From Methylocystis sp. ATCC 49242 (GTDB lineage Bacteria; Pseudomonadota; Alphaproteobacteria; Rhizobiales; Beijerinckiaceae), in the NCBI RefSeq assembly GCF_000188155.2, contig NZ_KE124774.1, positions 2,300,356 to 2,364,355 on the forward strand: a DNA stretch of 64,000 bases, in the 5' to 3' direction. A program made the translations under genes and the position numbers. Under the pieces are notes generated by a model. It ran no database searches and was not told the DNA's origin. It saw only the letters and a program-made list of their open reading frames with translations. Below are positions 35,102 through 46,991 of this stretch, piece after piece (position 1 is the first letter of the stretch; each line of letters begins with the position of its first letter).

Positions 35102-35995
35102 TTATGCGCTGTCGACAGCCGCCACTCTGTCAACAATGGTTTGTACGAAAAATAAGTCCTCACAGTCGCTAACGATTGTCTCATGTGCCTTCGTGATTGT
35201 ACGAAAGTTGATATCGAATACTCCTTCCCAGCCAAGCGTGATCCAGTCATAGAGGCCAGGAGGCCTGTGACTGAAACGCAGAGCGAATCTAGGTGAAATC
35301 GGCATCGTGATCTCACACCCGCGCGAACCTAACCCCCTTGGGACCATGCGCCGCTCGTTTCCCCTGCTGTTTGGGAAACAGATAACAGCGGGATTGTCGC
35401 TAGTTAAGAAAGGGTGCGGAGATTCATTGATGAGTATATCGCAACCAAAGCGTTGTGAAATGACGTTGATGTTCGCGTTTACGAAGTCCGGAAACCAAGT
35501 TCCCATTGGATCGCTTGCCATCTGCTGAATTTCTTCGAGCGCTATCTTGGGACCGCTCACTAACGTGGGCGGCATTTGAACATTTGAGCGGATCCGTATG
35601 TTTCGCGCTTTCTGGAATATGCGAGCCCAATGCTGTTTCATATGCTCGATTTGCCGTGGAGGTCGCGCAATCATTGCCGCAACAAATCCGTAAAGCGCGG
35701 CAACTTCTTGCATTCCGACGTGGCCAGCGCTTTCGATCAAAGCACGAACGCGGATAAACTCAGGCTCTATTTTCTGTGCGAAATGATCCTCAATGCTGAG
35801 GTCTCGCTCTTTACCCCTGAAAATTGTGTAGAGCTCGGGCTTTTTCATTATGTTACCGGGACTACGGCGTCGATGGTTGCCGCCCTTTCTGTCAAACAAA
35901 TGGACAAATGGCTCGTGCCCGGCTGGTGTATTGAGATCAACCCATGCTCGCAGATAACTGTCCGGAACCCAATGCTGATTCTTGTTTCTGGCCAT
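35102..35995 (-). CDS. DUF4238 domain protein on an AT-rich island
   Basis: 297-residue soluble protein opening with NQHWVPDSYLRAW, the hallmark of DUF4238, then a helical middle (EVAALYGFVAAMIARPPRQIEHM) and FLTSDNPAVICFP, the late conserved motif. The function of the family is unknown; members are scattered, often on accessory DNA. Base composition and codon use (frequent ATA, TTA, AAT) are clearly more AT-rich than all flanking genes, pointing to recent transfer. No mobility gene remains; two REP-like hairpins follow on the secA side. Confidence 0.75.
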   Translation of the reverse strand: MARNKNQHWVPDSYLRAWVDLNTPAGHEPFVHLFDRKGGNHRRRSPGNIMKKPELYTIFRGKERDLSIEDHFAQKIEPEFIRVRALIESAGHVGMQEVAALYGFVAAMIARPPRQIEHMKQHWARIFQKARNIRIRSNVQMPPTLVSGPKIALEEIQQMASDPMGTWFPDFVNANINVISQRFGCDILINESPHPFLTSDNPAVICFPNSRGNERRMVPRGLGSRGCEITMPISPRFALRFSHRPPGLYDWITLGWEGVFDINFRTITKAHETIVSDCEDLFFVQTIVDRVAAVDSA

Positions 35996-36065
35996 TCAAC
36001 TCTGCCTCGTTACATCGAGGAAAACTCTCGTCGGTCGCCGCTTTCCGACCACCCGATTGAAGGTC

Positions 36066-36135
36066 TGATTTCCGCTCCCTCATCCTGAGGAGGCATCGTA
36101 GAGGCCGTCTCGAAGGACAAAAGAGCGGAAATCAA
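36066..36135. repeat. REP-like hairpin repeat, copy 1
   Basis: Core of the form CTCATCCTGAGG, a short linker, then GTCTCGAAGGAC, a widespread Hyphomicrobiales intergenic repeat. It is bracketed by a perfect 12-bp inverted repeat: TGATTTCCGCTC at 36066-36077 and its complement at 36124-36135. The outer arms differ completely from those of copy 2. Confidence 0.8.
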
Positions 36136-36146
36136 GACGTCGGACG

Positions 36147-36203
36147 GACTTCCTCATCCTGAGGAGCTGCCGCAGGCGGCGTCTCGAAGGACGAGGAAGT
36201 CCA
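36147..36203. repeat. REP-like hairpin repeat, copy 2
   Basis: Same core as copy 1 with a GC-rich linker (GCTGCCGCAGGCGGC). The outer arms are GGACTTCCTC at 36147-36156 and GAGGAAGTCC at 36194-36203, a perfect 10-bp inverted repeat. The separation from copy 1 is only 11 bp. Confidence 0.8.
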
Positions 36204-36442
36204 CCCGATGGCCGCAGCGGCCAAGTCTGCCCGAGAGCGACTTTGCCAAGGCGCCCCTTACATTGACAAGGCTTCCCCACCCCCTTATCTCTCCGGCGGA
36301 AATGCCGCGTCGGCCCTGACGCCCGGAGTCCCGGTCGCCGTCACAAGCGGTTGCTTTTCCAAAGCTTTGCGACGCTCCGCCCCGCCCGCCGATTCTGCGC
36401 GCGCCCCGGCGGCGGCGCGCCATCGTTAGAAAGGTTTGCGGG

Positions 36443-39262
<2,820 letters not shown>

Positions 39263-39276
39263 TCCGGCAGAACATT

Positions 39277-39303
39277 AGCCCGGCGTCGGCCGGGCTATTT
39301 TTT
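39277..39303 (+). terminator. Rho-independent terminator of secA
   Basis: AGCCCGGC (39277-39284), loop GTCG, GCCGGGCT (39289-39296), then A followed by six T. Starts 14 nt after the secA stop. Confidence 0.92.
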
Positions 39304-39733
39304 ACCGAGCGTCTTCAGAATGATTTTGGCGACTCCGCTTCGGCGCGCTTTCGTCGCCCGCGCGCGCCGCGATTTGCGATCAAATCGCCCGCCGGGCGTC
39401 GACGCGGCGCAAGCATCATCCGCCAGCCCGGCTTCAACCATCCGCGACGCCTCGAGACAGGGCGATCGCCACGGAGGGGCGCGGTTGCGGCGAATTGCGC
39501 CGGCGACCAGGCCATTCAGGTTCAGATTGAACCGGAATGGCCCGGAATCTCTTCGCTCGACGCATTTTCTTCACGCGAACCGGTTTCCACTTCGCTCGAA
39601 AACGCTTTAAGTTGCCGCCCGCCGGCGACGAATCGACAATCGAGCGCCGCAATTGCGCGCCGGTTCAAGCGCGCCGCCGACTCTCCGCCTCGGGGCGGGC
39701 ATGTCGCCGCTGGCGCTAAATAGGAGCCCCTTC
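39304..39733. other. Gene-free interval between secA and pfp
   Basis: 430 bp. Short open frames exist on both strands but lack Shine-Dalgarno sites and normal composition. The right half contains a repeat-like element (39514-39609). The last bases hold the pfp Shine-Dalgarno TAGGAG. Confidence 0.55.
39514..39609. repeat. Hyphomicrobiales-type intergenic repeat
   Basis: Contains the hairpin GGTTCA-GAT-TGAACC (39519-39533) and, after a spacer, a segment reading CGCGAACCGGTTTCCAC then TTCGCTCGAAAACGC. From general knowledge this matches a dispersed intergenic motif of rhizobial and methylotroph genomes; copy number here could not be tested. Confidence 0.5.
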
Positions 39734-40951
39734 GTGACCGCCATCGATTTCTCCAAGGTCCTTGTCGCACAGGGCGGCGGACCCACCGCCGTCATCAACC
39801 AGTCGCTCGTCGGCACGGTGCTGGAATCACGCAAGTTCCGAGAGGTCGAGCGAATCTATGGCGCCTTCCATGGCGTGCGCGGCATCGTCAATGAGGACTT
39901 CCTCGATCTGACGCAGGAGACCACCCACAATCTCGAAATGGTCGCAAACACGCCGTCCTCGGCGCTGGGCTCCACCCGCGACAAGCCAGACCTGAAATAT
40001 TGTCAGGAAATTTTCAAGGTGCTGCGCGCCCATGGCGTCGGTTGCTTCTTTTATATCGGCGGCAACGACAGCTCCGACACGGTCCGCATCGTCTCGCAGG
40101 AGGCGAGGAGCGCAGGCTATCCGCTCCGCGCCATCCACATCCCCAAGACGATCGACAACGACCTGATGATCAACGACCACACGCCCGGCTTTCCCTCCGC
40201 GGCCCGCTGGGTGGCGCAGGCTTTCGCCGGCGCCAATCTCGACAACTGGGCCCTGCCCGGCGTCTATATCGCCGTCGTCATGGGCCGCCACGCGGGCTTT
40301 CTCACGGCCGCATCGGCGCTCGGCAAGAAGTTCCCCGATGACGGACCGCATCTCATCTACATTCCCGAACGCGCCTTCGTCATCGAGAAGTTCCTCGCCG
40401 ACGTGAAGGCGACCATGGACAAATACGGACGCTGCGTCGTCGCCGTTTCCGAGGGCGTCTGCGACGAGAATCACACGCCCATCGCCGAAAAGCTCGCCAG
40501 GCAGGTCGAGCGCGACGCCCATGGCAATGTACACCTCGGGGGTGGGGCGCTGGCGGACGAATTGACCCAGCTTGTGAAAGAAAAGCTCGGATTCAAGCGC
40601 GTTCGCGCCGACACTTTCGGCTATGTGCAGCGCAGCTTCGTGGGTTGCGTCTCGGACGTGGACCAGCGCGAAGCCCGCGAAGTGGGCGAAAAGGCCGTCC
40701 AATATGGCCTCTGGGGAGGACGCGACGGCTCGGTGACGATCCATCGCACCGGCTTTTATTCCGTGGACTACCAGCTGACGCCCCTTGAAGAAATCGCAGC
40801 CAAGACCAAAGTCATGCCGGATGAGTTCATCAGCCCCTGCGGGACGGACGTCACGGACGCCTTCCGCCTCTATTTGCGGCCGCTGCTGGGCAGCGGCATG
40901 CCGGACGCCTACAGGCTCCGGCTGAACCGGGTTCCGAAGATTCTGAGCTGA
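39734..40951 (+). CDS. pfp: Pyrophosphate-dependent 6-phosphofructokinase
   Basis: 405-residue enzyme interconverting fructose 6-phosphate and fructose 1,6-bisphosphate with PPi, reversibly, in glycolysis/gluconeogenesis. The GTG start is set by TAGGAG 7 nt upstream; an upstream ATG at 39701 lacks a Shine-Dalgarno. Motifs: AQGGGPTAVIN, IGGNDSSDT with Asp (not Gly) after GGN, PKTIDND with Lys, and MGRHAGF. Asp plus Lys at these two positions is the known PPi signature, versus Gly/Gly for ATP enzymes. PPi-PFKs are typical of methanotrophs and some methylotrophs. It lies upstream of clpX where clpP is often found. Confidence 0.9.
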   Translation: MTAIDFSKVLVAQGGGPTAVINQSLVGTVLESRKFREVERIYGAFHGVRGIVNEDFLDLTQETTHNLEMVANTPSSALGSTRDKPDLKYCQEIFKVLRAHGVGCFFYIGGNDSSDTVRIVSQEARSAGYPLRAIHIPKTIDNDLMINDHTPGFPSAARWVAQAFAGANLDNWALPGVYIAVVMGRHAGFLTAASALGKKFPDDGPHLIYIPERAFVIEKFLADVKATMDKYGRCVVAVSEGVCDENHTPIAEKLARQVERDAHGNVHLGGGALADELTQLVKEKLGFKRVRADTFGYVQRSFVGCVSDVDQREAREVGEKAVQYGLWGGRDGSVTIHRTGFYSVDYQLTPLEEIAAKTKVMPDEFISPCGTDVTDAFRLYLRPLLGSGMPDAYRLRLNRVPKILS

Positions 40952-41187
40952 ACCGCCCCAGGCCCGGAACTTGCTATCCGGTTCATTTATGACAAGGTTG
41001 CAAAACCGGGCCGGCCTCCAATAAAATGGGAGCCTTGAGGTGCGGGCACACAGGCGCAGGAACGCGTCGACGCGGTAGACCCCGAAAGGCGGAAACGCAA
41101 ACATCGCTTTCCACCTTTTGTTAGGCTGATGCCGGTAACACATGTTTGGGTCGATTCGTCGTCGGATCGCCCCTTCAGGAGAATAAC

Positions 41188-42456
41188 ATGAGCAAAGTCG
41201 GCGGCGGCGATTCCAAGAACACGCTTTACTGCTCGTTTTGTGGGAAGAGCCAGCACGAAGTCCGCAAGCTGATCGCCGGTCCGACGGTGTTCATCTGCGA
41301 CGAATGCGTCGAACTCTGCATGGACATCATCCGCGAGGAGAACAAGTCCTCGCTGGTCAAGCAGCGAGACGGCATTCCCACCCCGCGGGAAATCTGCAAG
41401 GTTCTGGACGATTATGTGATCGGCCAGGCGCAGGCGAAGCGCGTCCTGTCGGTCGCGGTCCACAATCATTACAAGCGACTGAACCACGCCACCAAGCACG
41501 GCGACGTGGAGCTCGCAAAGTCGAACATCCTGCTGATCGGCCCGACCGGCGTCGGCAAGACCATGCTCGCGCAGACGCTCGCCCGCATCCTCGACGTGCC
41601 CTTCACCATGGCCGACGCCACGACGCTGACCGAGGCGGGCTATGTCGGCGAGGATGTCGAAAATATCATCCTGAAGCTGCTGCAGGCCTCCGACTACAAT
41701 GTCGAACGCGCCCAGCGCGGCATTGTTTATGTCGACGAAATCGACAAGATTTCCCGCAAATCCGACAATCCGTCCATTACCCGAGACGTGTCGGGCGAGG
41801 GCGTCCAGCAGGCGCTGCTCAAGATCATGGAGGGCACGGTCGCCTCCGTGCCGCCGCAGGGCGGGCGCAAGCATCCGCAGCAGGAGTTCCTGCAGGTCGA
41901 CACGACGAACATATTGTTCATCTGCGGCGGCGCCTTCGCCGGCCTCGAGAAGATCATCTCGGCGCGCGGACGCTCCACGTCGATCGGTTTCGGCGCCACG
42001 GTTCAGGCGCCGGACGACCGCCGCACCGGCGACATCTTCCGTCAGGTGCAACCCGAAGATTTGTTGAAATTCGGTCTGATTCCGGAGTTCGTCGGCCGCC
42101 TGCCGGTGATCGCGACGCTCGAGGATCTCGACGAGGACGCGCTGAAGAAGATCCTCACCGAGCCCAAGAACGCGCTGGTCAAGCAGTATCAGCGGCTGTT
42201 CGAGATGGAGAATGTCGAGCTCACCTTCCAGGACGACGCGCTGTCCGCCGTCGCTCGCAAGGCCATCGAACGCCATACCGGCGCCCGTGGCCTGCGCTCG
42301 ATCATGGAGGGCATTCTGCTCGACACGATGTTCGACCTGCCGGGCCTCGAGGGCGTCGAGCAGGTGGTGATTGGCCCCGAAGTCGTCGAGGGCAAGGCGC
42401 GTCCGTTGTATATTTATGCGGAACGCAACGAGAAGAGCGGCGGCGCCAGCGCATGA
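41188..42456 (+). CDS. clpX: ATP-dependent Clp protease ATP-binding subunit ClpX
   Basis: 422-residue AAA+ unfoldase delivering substrates to ClpP. N-terminal zinc-binding domain (CSFCGKS ... [10 protein letters not shown], residues ~13-45), Walker A GPTGVGKT near 118, Walker [10 protein letters not shown] near 179, the pore loop GYVGEDV near 151 and the IGF loop region IGFGA near 268. The start ATG 41188 has AGGAG upstream. Complete and typical in length. clpP is not adjacent, unlike in most alphaproteobacteria; lon follows after a strong hairpin. Confidence 0.97.
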   Translation: MSKVGGGDSKNTLYCSFCGKSQHEVRKLIAGPTVFICDECVELCMDIIREENKSSLVKQRDGIPTPREICKVLDDYVIGQAQAKRVLSVAVHNHYKRLNHATKHGDVELAKSNILLIGPTGVGKTMLAQTLARILDVPFTMADATTLTEAGYVGEDVENIILKLLQASDYNVERAQRGIVYVDEIDKISRKSDNPSITRDVSGEGVQQALLKIMEGTVASVPPQGGRKHPQQEFLQVDTTNILFICGGAFAGLEKIISARGRSTSIGFGATVQAPDDRRTGDIFRQVQPEDLLKFGLIPEFVGRLPVIATLEDLDEDALKKILTEPKNALVKQYQRLFEMENVELTFQDDALSAVARKAIERHTGARGLRSIMEGILLDTMFDLPGLEGVEQVVIGPEVVEGKARPLYIYAERNEKSGGASA

Positions 42457-42488
42457 TGCGCGCGCCGACGCCATATCCTTGACCTGAC

Positions 42489-42514
42489 GCAAGCCGCGCT
42501 CATCCGCGGCTTGC
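42489..42514 (+). terminator. Hairpin between clpX and lon
   Basis: Perfect 10-bp inverted repeat GCAAGCCGCG (42489-42498) and CGCGGCTTGC (42505-42514) with a 6-nt loop, 33 nt after the clpX stop. No T-run follows, so it may attenuate or stabilise the transcript rather than terminate it fully. Confidence 0.5.
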
Positions 42515-42520
42515 AGCGTC

Positions 42521-42549
42521 CTTGAATCGCCAGTTCGCGTATCCCATTT
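42521..42549 (+). promoter_or_regulatory. Sigma-32 (RpoH) heat-shock promoter of lon
   Basis: CTTGAAT at 42521-42527, 15-bp spacer, CCCATTT at 42543-42549. This matches the RpoH consensus CTTGAA / CCCATnT at both boxes with permitted spacing. The predicted start is near 42557, about 160 nt before the lon ATG. Confidence 0.8.
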
Positions 42550-42717
42550 CTCCGTTAACGAGGTTGTGCGGGCTGAGACAAGCCGGGAGCCTCGACGGGC
42601 GTGCGGGCGCATGAGCGAACGCCCCGCGGCCCAAACTTTGCTAGTCCCAAAATCCGCTCGGCACAGTAGTCCGCGTCGCCTATACTGGGACGCGCAACGA
42701 TGACAGGACGAGACCAA

Positions 42718-45144
42718 ATGACGAACGAAAAGCGCGACGCCATCACGCCGGGTGCGGTTGATAGCTATCCTGTCCTGCCCCTGCGCGACATCGTCGTCTT
42801 TCCGCACATGATCGTGCCCCTTTTCGTGGCGCGCGAGAAATCCATCCGGGCGCTGGAGGAGGTCACCAAGACCGACCGGCTGATCCTGCTCGCCACGCAG
42901 AAGAACGCCGGCGACGACGACCCGGCGACCGACGCGATCTATTCGGTCGGCACGCTCGCCTCGGTGCTGCAACTTCTCAAGCTTCCCGACGGCACGGTGA
43001 AAGTGCTCGTGGAGGGCGTGGCCCGCGCCAGCGTGCGCAATTATTCGCGCACCGACGATTACTATGAGGCCGACGCGGAAGCCATCGCCGACGACATGGG
43101 TTCGCCCGTCGAAGTCGAGGCGCTCGGCCGCTCGGTCGTCGCCGAATTCGAAAGCTATGTGAAGCTCAACAAGCGCGTGTCGTCCGAGGTCGTCGGCGCG
43201 GTGACGCAGATCGACGATTTCTCGAAGCTCGCCGACACCATCGCCTCGCATCTTTCGGTCAAGATCGCCGACAAGCAGGACGTGCTGGAGACGATCAACG
43301 TCGCCCGCCGTCTTGAGAAGTGCCTGTCGCTGATGGAGAGTGAAATCTCCGTCCTTCAGGTCGAGAAACGTATTCGCACGCGCGTCAAGCGCCAGATGGA
43401 GAAGACGCAGCGCGAATATTATCTCAACGAGCAGATGAAGGCGATCCAGAAGGAGCTGGGCGACGAGGACGGCAAGGACGATCTCGCCGAGCTCGAGGAG
43501 CGCATCAAGAACACCAAGCTCTCGAAGGAGGCGCGCGACAAGGCGGTCGCCGAATTCAAGAAGCTGCGCCAGATGTCGCCCATGTCGGCCGAAGCCACGG
43601 TGGTGCGCAACTATCTCGACTGGATCCTGTCGATCCCGTGGGGCAAGCGCTCCAAGGTGAAGCGTGATCTGGGACAGGCCGAGGAAGTGCTCGACGCGGA
43701 GCATTTCGGCCTCGAGAAGGTCAAGGAGCGCATCCTCGAATATCTCGCCGTGCAGAGCCGCGCCAACAAGCTAACGGGCCCGATCCTGTGTCTCGTCGGC
43801 CCGCCCGGTGTCGGCAAGACGTCGCTCGGCAAGTCGATCGCGAAGGCCACGGGGCGCGAATTCGTTCGCATGTCGCTCGGCGGCGTGCGTGACGAAGCGG
43901 AAATCCGCGGGCATCGCCGCACCTATATCGGCTCGATGCCCGGCAAGATCATCCAGTCGATGCGCAAGGCCAAGACGTCCAACCCGCTCTTCCTGCTCGA
44001 CGAGATCGACAAGATGGGCATGGACTTCCGGGGCGATCCGTCATCGGCGCTGCTCGAGGTGCTGGACCCGGAGCAGAACGCTTCGTTCAACGATCATTAC
44101 CTCGAGGTCGACTACGACCTTTCGAATGTCATGTTCGTGACAACCGCGAACACGCTGAACATTCCGGCGCCGCTGATGGACCGCATGGAGATCATCCGCA
44201 TCGCCGGCTACACGGAAGCCGAGAAGGCCGAGATCGCGCGCAAGCACCTCATCCCCAATGCGGTGCACAAGCACGGCCTCGCGCCGGAGGAATGGATGAT
44301 CGCCGAGGACGGCCTGCTCGAACTCATTCGCCGCTATACGCGCGAAGCGGGCGTGCGCAATCTGGAGCGTGAAATCTCCAACCTCGCCCGCAAGGCGGTG
44401 AAGGAGATCCTGCTCAAGAAGACGGCCAGGATCGTCGTCACGGCGGACAATATCGCGGACTATCTGGGCGTTCCGAAATATCGCTACGGCCAGGCGGAAC
44501 TAGAGGATCAGGTGGGCGTCGTCACGGGCCTCGCCTGGACGGAGGTCGGCGGCGAATTGCTGACGATCGAAGGCGTCATGATGCCCGGCAAGGGCAAGAT
44601 GACGGTCACGGGCAATCTGCGCGACGTGATGAAGGAGTCGATCTCCGCGGCGGCGTCCTATGTCCGCTCGCGCGCCGTCGACTTCGGCGTCGAGCCGCCG
44701 CTGTTCGACCGCCGCGACATTCACGTGCATGTGCCGGAAGGCGCGACGCCGAAGGATGGACCGTCGGCAGGCGTGGCGATGGCCACGGCGATCGTCTCGA
44801 TCATCACCGGCATTCCGGTTCGCGCCGATATCGCCATGACTGGCGAAATCACCTTGCGCGGCCGTGTCCTGCCGATCGGCGGCCTGAAGGAGAAACTGCT
44901 CGCGGCGTTGCGCGGCGGAATCAAGAAGGTGCTGATCCCGGAGGAGAACGCCAAGGATCTGGCGGACATCCCGGACGCGGTGAAGAACGGGCTCGAAATC
45001 GTGCCGGTGGCGCGGATGGAGGAAGTTCTCCAGCACGCGCTGGTCTCCCAGCCCACGCCGATCGTTTGGGAGGAGGACGCCGCGGCGCTCTCGAAGCGCT
45101 CCGGGATAGCCGAAGACGACGGCTCGGGCGTTCGGGCGCACTGA
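42718..45144 (+). CDS. lon: ATP-dependent protease Lon
   Basis: 808-residue cytosolic AAA+ serine protease for damaged and regulatory proteins. Start ATG 42718 chosen because AGGACGAG lies just upstream; another in-frame ATG at 42700 has none. N-terminal substrate domain begins YPVLPLRDIVVFPHM. Walker A GPPGVGKTS lies near 362 and Walker B FLLDEIDK near 425. The protease domain holds the Ser-Lys dyad: Ser in PKDGPSAG (near 683) and Lys in GGLKEKLLAA (near 725). Complete. It has its own heat-shock promoter and a downstream terminator. Confidence 0.97.
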   Translation: MTNEKRDAITPGAVDSYPVLPLRDIVVFPHMIVPLFVAREKSIRALEEVTKTDRLILLATQKNAGDDDPATDAIYSVGTLASVLQLLKLPDGTVKVLVEGVARASVRNYSRTDDYYEADAEAIADDMGSPVEVEALGRSVVAEFESYVKLNKRVSSEVVGAVTQIDDFSKLADTIASHLSVKIADKQDVLETINVARRLEKCLSLMESEISVLQVEKRIRTRVKRQMEKTQREYYLNEQMKAIQKELGDEDGKDDLAELEERIKNTKLSKEARDKAVAEFKKLRQMSPMSAEATVVRNYLDWILSIPWGKRSKVKRDLGQAEEVLDAEHFGLEKVKERILEYLAVQSRANKLTGPILCLVGPPGVGKTSLGKSIAKATGREFVRMSLGGVRDEAEIRGHRRTYIGSMPGKIIQSMRKAKTSNPLFLLDEIDKMGMDFRGDPSSALLEVLDPEQNASFNDHYLEVDYDLSNVMFVTTANTLNIPAPLMDRMEIIRIAGYTEAEKAEIARKHLIPNAVHKHGLAPEEWMIAEDGLLELIRRYTREAGVRNLEREISNLARKAVKEILLKKTARIVVTADNIADYLGVPKYRYGQAELEDQVGVVTGLAWTEVGGELLTIEGVMMPGKGKMTVTGNLRDVMKESISAAASYVRSRAVDFGVEPPLFDRRDIHVHVPEGATPKDGPSAGVAMATAIVSIITGIPVRADIAMTGEITLRGRVLPIGGLKEKLLAALRGGIKKVLIPEENAKDLADIPDAVKNGLEIVPVARMEEVLQHALVSQPTPIVWEEDAAALSKRSGIAEDDGSGVRAH

Positions 45145-45457
45145 CCGCGGCCAGTCAAAACCATGATGAGAGCCTCGTCGAGCAGACGGGGCTCTTTTCG
45201 TTGGAGCGTCGCGCCGAAAGGCCCGCGTCGCCGTTCAAAAATCGCGCAACCGGCCTGTTTTCCGGTCTTTCCGCGTTGCAGCGGGGATTTTCCCCGGTTT
45301 TCCGGCGGTTTCTGGCTCTGTCCGCCGTGAACGCCTTGCTTTTCCTGCGATTCGGACCCAACACTCCCCATCGCTACGCGCTGACGATTCGAGGCCGCGG
45401 CACGGTTTCCAGCGGAAGATCGTCGGCCCCGCAGCGCGATTGGAGAAGGAAAAGGCC
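45145..45457. other. Gene-free interval between lon and hup
   Basis: 313 bp. Holds the lon terminator (45170-45199) and the presumed hup promoter region; I see no further gene or clear promoter boxes. Confidence 0.6.
45170..45199 (+). terminator. Rho-independent terminator of lon
   Basis: GAGCCTCGTC (45170-45179), loop GAGCA, GACGGGGCTC (45185-45194): a 10-bp stem with one G-U pair, followed by TTTTC. Confidence 0.85.
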
Positions 45458-45739
45458 ATGAACAAATTGGAACTGGTCGAGCACGTCGCGAACGAGACGG
45501 AGACCTCGAAGGCTGCGGCGGCTGCTGCGATCGACGCTGTGATCGACGGCATCACCAAGGCGCTGAAAAAGGGCGACGAAGTCCGTCTCGTCGGGTTCGG
45601 CACCTTCTCGGTGAAGAAGCGCGCCGCCGGCAAGGGCCGCAATCCGGCGACCGGCGAAGAGATCAAGATTCCGGCCTCGAAGAGCGCCCGCTTCAAGCCT
45701 GGCGCGACGCTGAAGGCCGCGCTCAACAAGGCGAAGTAA
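45458..45739 (+). CDS. hup: DNA-binding protein HU
   Basis: 93-residue histone-like nucleoid protein of the HU/IHF fold. MNKLELVEHVANETETSKAA is the N-terminal helix pair and GRNPATGEEIKIPASK the DNA-binding arm with the conserved RNP. Start ATG 45458, seven codons inside the open frame, is set by GGAGAAGGAAAAGG upstream and by the usual MNKxELV start. Position directly after lon is the common alphaproteobacterial order. Confidence 0.96.
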   Translation: MNKLELVEHVANETETSKAAAAAAIDAVIDGITKALKKGDEVRLVGFGTFSVKKRAAGKGRNPATGEEIKIPASKSARFKPGATLKAALNKAK

Positions 45740-45786
45740 AACGCCCGCGCTCCGGGCGAATGGGGTGAGCAGTCAGGATTCCTTTC

Positions 45787-45823
45787 ACGGCCGTCGGAAC
45801 GCTTCCGATGGCCGTTCCCGTTT
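45787..45823 (+). terminator. Rho-independent terminator of hup
   Basis: A 13-bp stem (45787-45799 with 45803-45815, one G-U) and 3-nt loop, followed by TCCCGTTT. A shorter GC hairpin (CGCCCG/CGGGCG, 45742-45758) precedes it. Confidence 0.75.
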
Positions 45824-45899
45824 CACATCTTCCTGTCCGCTTGCCTCGCGTTCGCGGCGTCTTTAAAAGCGTTCTCGCGGCCGCGTTCTGGACGCTTTC

Positions 45900-45975
45900 G
45901 GGCGGTTAGCTCAGCTGGTAGAGCATCTCGTTTACACCGAGAATGTCGGGAGTTCGATCCTCTCACCGCCCACCA
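45900..45975 (+). tRNA. tRNA-Val (anticodon TAC)
   Basis: 76-nt cloverleaf with encoded CCA. The acceptor stem GGGCGGT pairs with ACCGCCC; the D-arm has TAGCTCAGCTGGTAGAGC. The anticodon stem TCTCG/CGAGA has loop TTTACAC and anticodon TAC (valine, codons GUA/GUG), and the T-arm contains GTTCGATCC. Downstream of lon-hup as in many alphaproteobacteria. Confidence 0.97.
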
Positions 45976-46260
45976 TTTCCTAGAATATGCTTCATGGAAG
46001 AGACAAGTCGACGGCGATCGCGCCGACGAGGCTGACGGCGGCGCCACAACGCCCGACGCGGACATGGGAAGATCCGATCTGTCCGGCGGAGCGCGCCCTC
46101 CAGCCCGTCAGCGGCGTCTCCTATGCTCGAGCGAGGAGTTGTCGCTCGTTTTTCTATGAAAAAGCCTCCGCCCGGCCTCTTCACCGCGGCGCAATGACGC
46201 TTTAGGATCGTCTGCGACGCCAGACGGCGAAACGACAGCGAGTGCGGAAACTTGAATTAC

Positions 46261-46950
46261 ATGGGCAAGAGCGGCGCCGTGCTGTTGCGACTTTTTCTCC
46301 TTCTCCTTCTCTCGACGCTCCTTCACCCGACCCTCGCGGCGCGCGCGGAGGACATGGGCTTTCGCGTCGTCGGTCTCGGCTCGGGCGCCTGCGGCGCGCG
46401 CTGCCCGCAGGTGATCGCCGCGCAGGGCGAGATCGTCGAGGGAACGCCGGACGCCTTTCTGGCTTTCGTTCGCCAGAACGTCGGCGGCGGCAATCTTCAC
46501 GGAATCGTTCTGCTCGATTCCCCCGGCGGCAAGGTCGTCGCCTCAATGGAGCTCGGCCAGGCGATTCGTCGCCTCGGCATGGCGGTTATCGTCGCGCGGC
46601 CGGCTGCGGACCAGTCCTCCGGCGCCATGGCGGTCGCGGCCGGCCGCTGCTACTCGGCCTGCGTCTATGCGCTGATGGGCGGCAAGAAGCGCGTCATTCC
46701 GCCGGAAAGCCGCGTCGGCGTTCATAGGATGTTCAATTATTCCACGAGCTTCGACCTCGCCGAAGGCGGGCTGGTGCGTGAGCGCAATTACGATGACGGC
46801 GGCATGCGCGCCACGCTCTCGCGTTACGCGAGCATGATGGGCGTGAGCACGGACCTCGTTAATCTCGCGGAGCGGACGTCGCCCGACCAGCTCTACATGC
46901 TGACGGGCGCCGATATCGCCCGTTGGCGCCTCGGCTCGCGCAAACTATAA
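46261..46950 (+). CDS. Exported COG3904-type protein with ClpP/crotonase-like fold
   Basis: 229-residue secreted protein. It has a strong signal peptide ([25 protein letters not shown]) and then a ClpP-like core: [19 protein letters not shown] (oxyanion-type GG) near residue 80 and [14 protein letters not shown] with a candidate nucleophile serine near 125, then VGVHRMF carrying a possible catalytic His. It is therefore a putative periplasmic serine-protease-like protein of unknown substrate. An in-frame TTG at 46252 is an alternative start. Followed 41 nt later by pccB. Confidence 0.72.
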   Translation: MGKSGAVLLRLFLLLLLSTLLHPTLAARAEDMGFRVVGLGSGACGARCPQVIAAQGEIVEGTPDAFLAFVRQNVGGGNLHGIVLLDSPGGKVVASMELGQAIRRLGMAVIVARPAADQSSGAMAVAAGRCYSACVYALMGGKKRVIPPESRVGVHRMFNYSTSFDLAEGGLVRERNYDDGGMRATLSRYASMMGVSTDLVNLAERTSPDQLYMLTGADIARWRLGSRKL

Positions 46951-46991
46951 GCGCGCAGGAAAATATCGACGAACGACGAACAGGGCTGGAC

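Larger units (their letters stand above)
35996..36442. other. Gene-free interval before secA with two hairpin repeats
   Basis: 447 bp without a credible gene. It holds the tail of the AT-rich island (to about 36060), two tandem REP-like hairpins (36066-36135 and 36147-36203) and about 240 bp that should contain the secA promoter, which I could not place confidently. Confidence 0.6.

Noticed and set aside
35630-36088. 152-codon open frame on the plus strand
   Set aside because: Antisense of the DUF4238 gene, which has the family signature; start context poor.
40987-43704. 905-codon open frame on the minus strand
   Set aside because: Runs antisense through clpX and the lon N-terminus including their promoter gap; no family motif.
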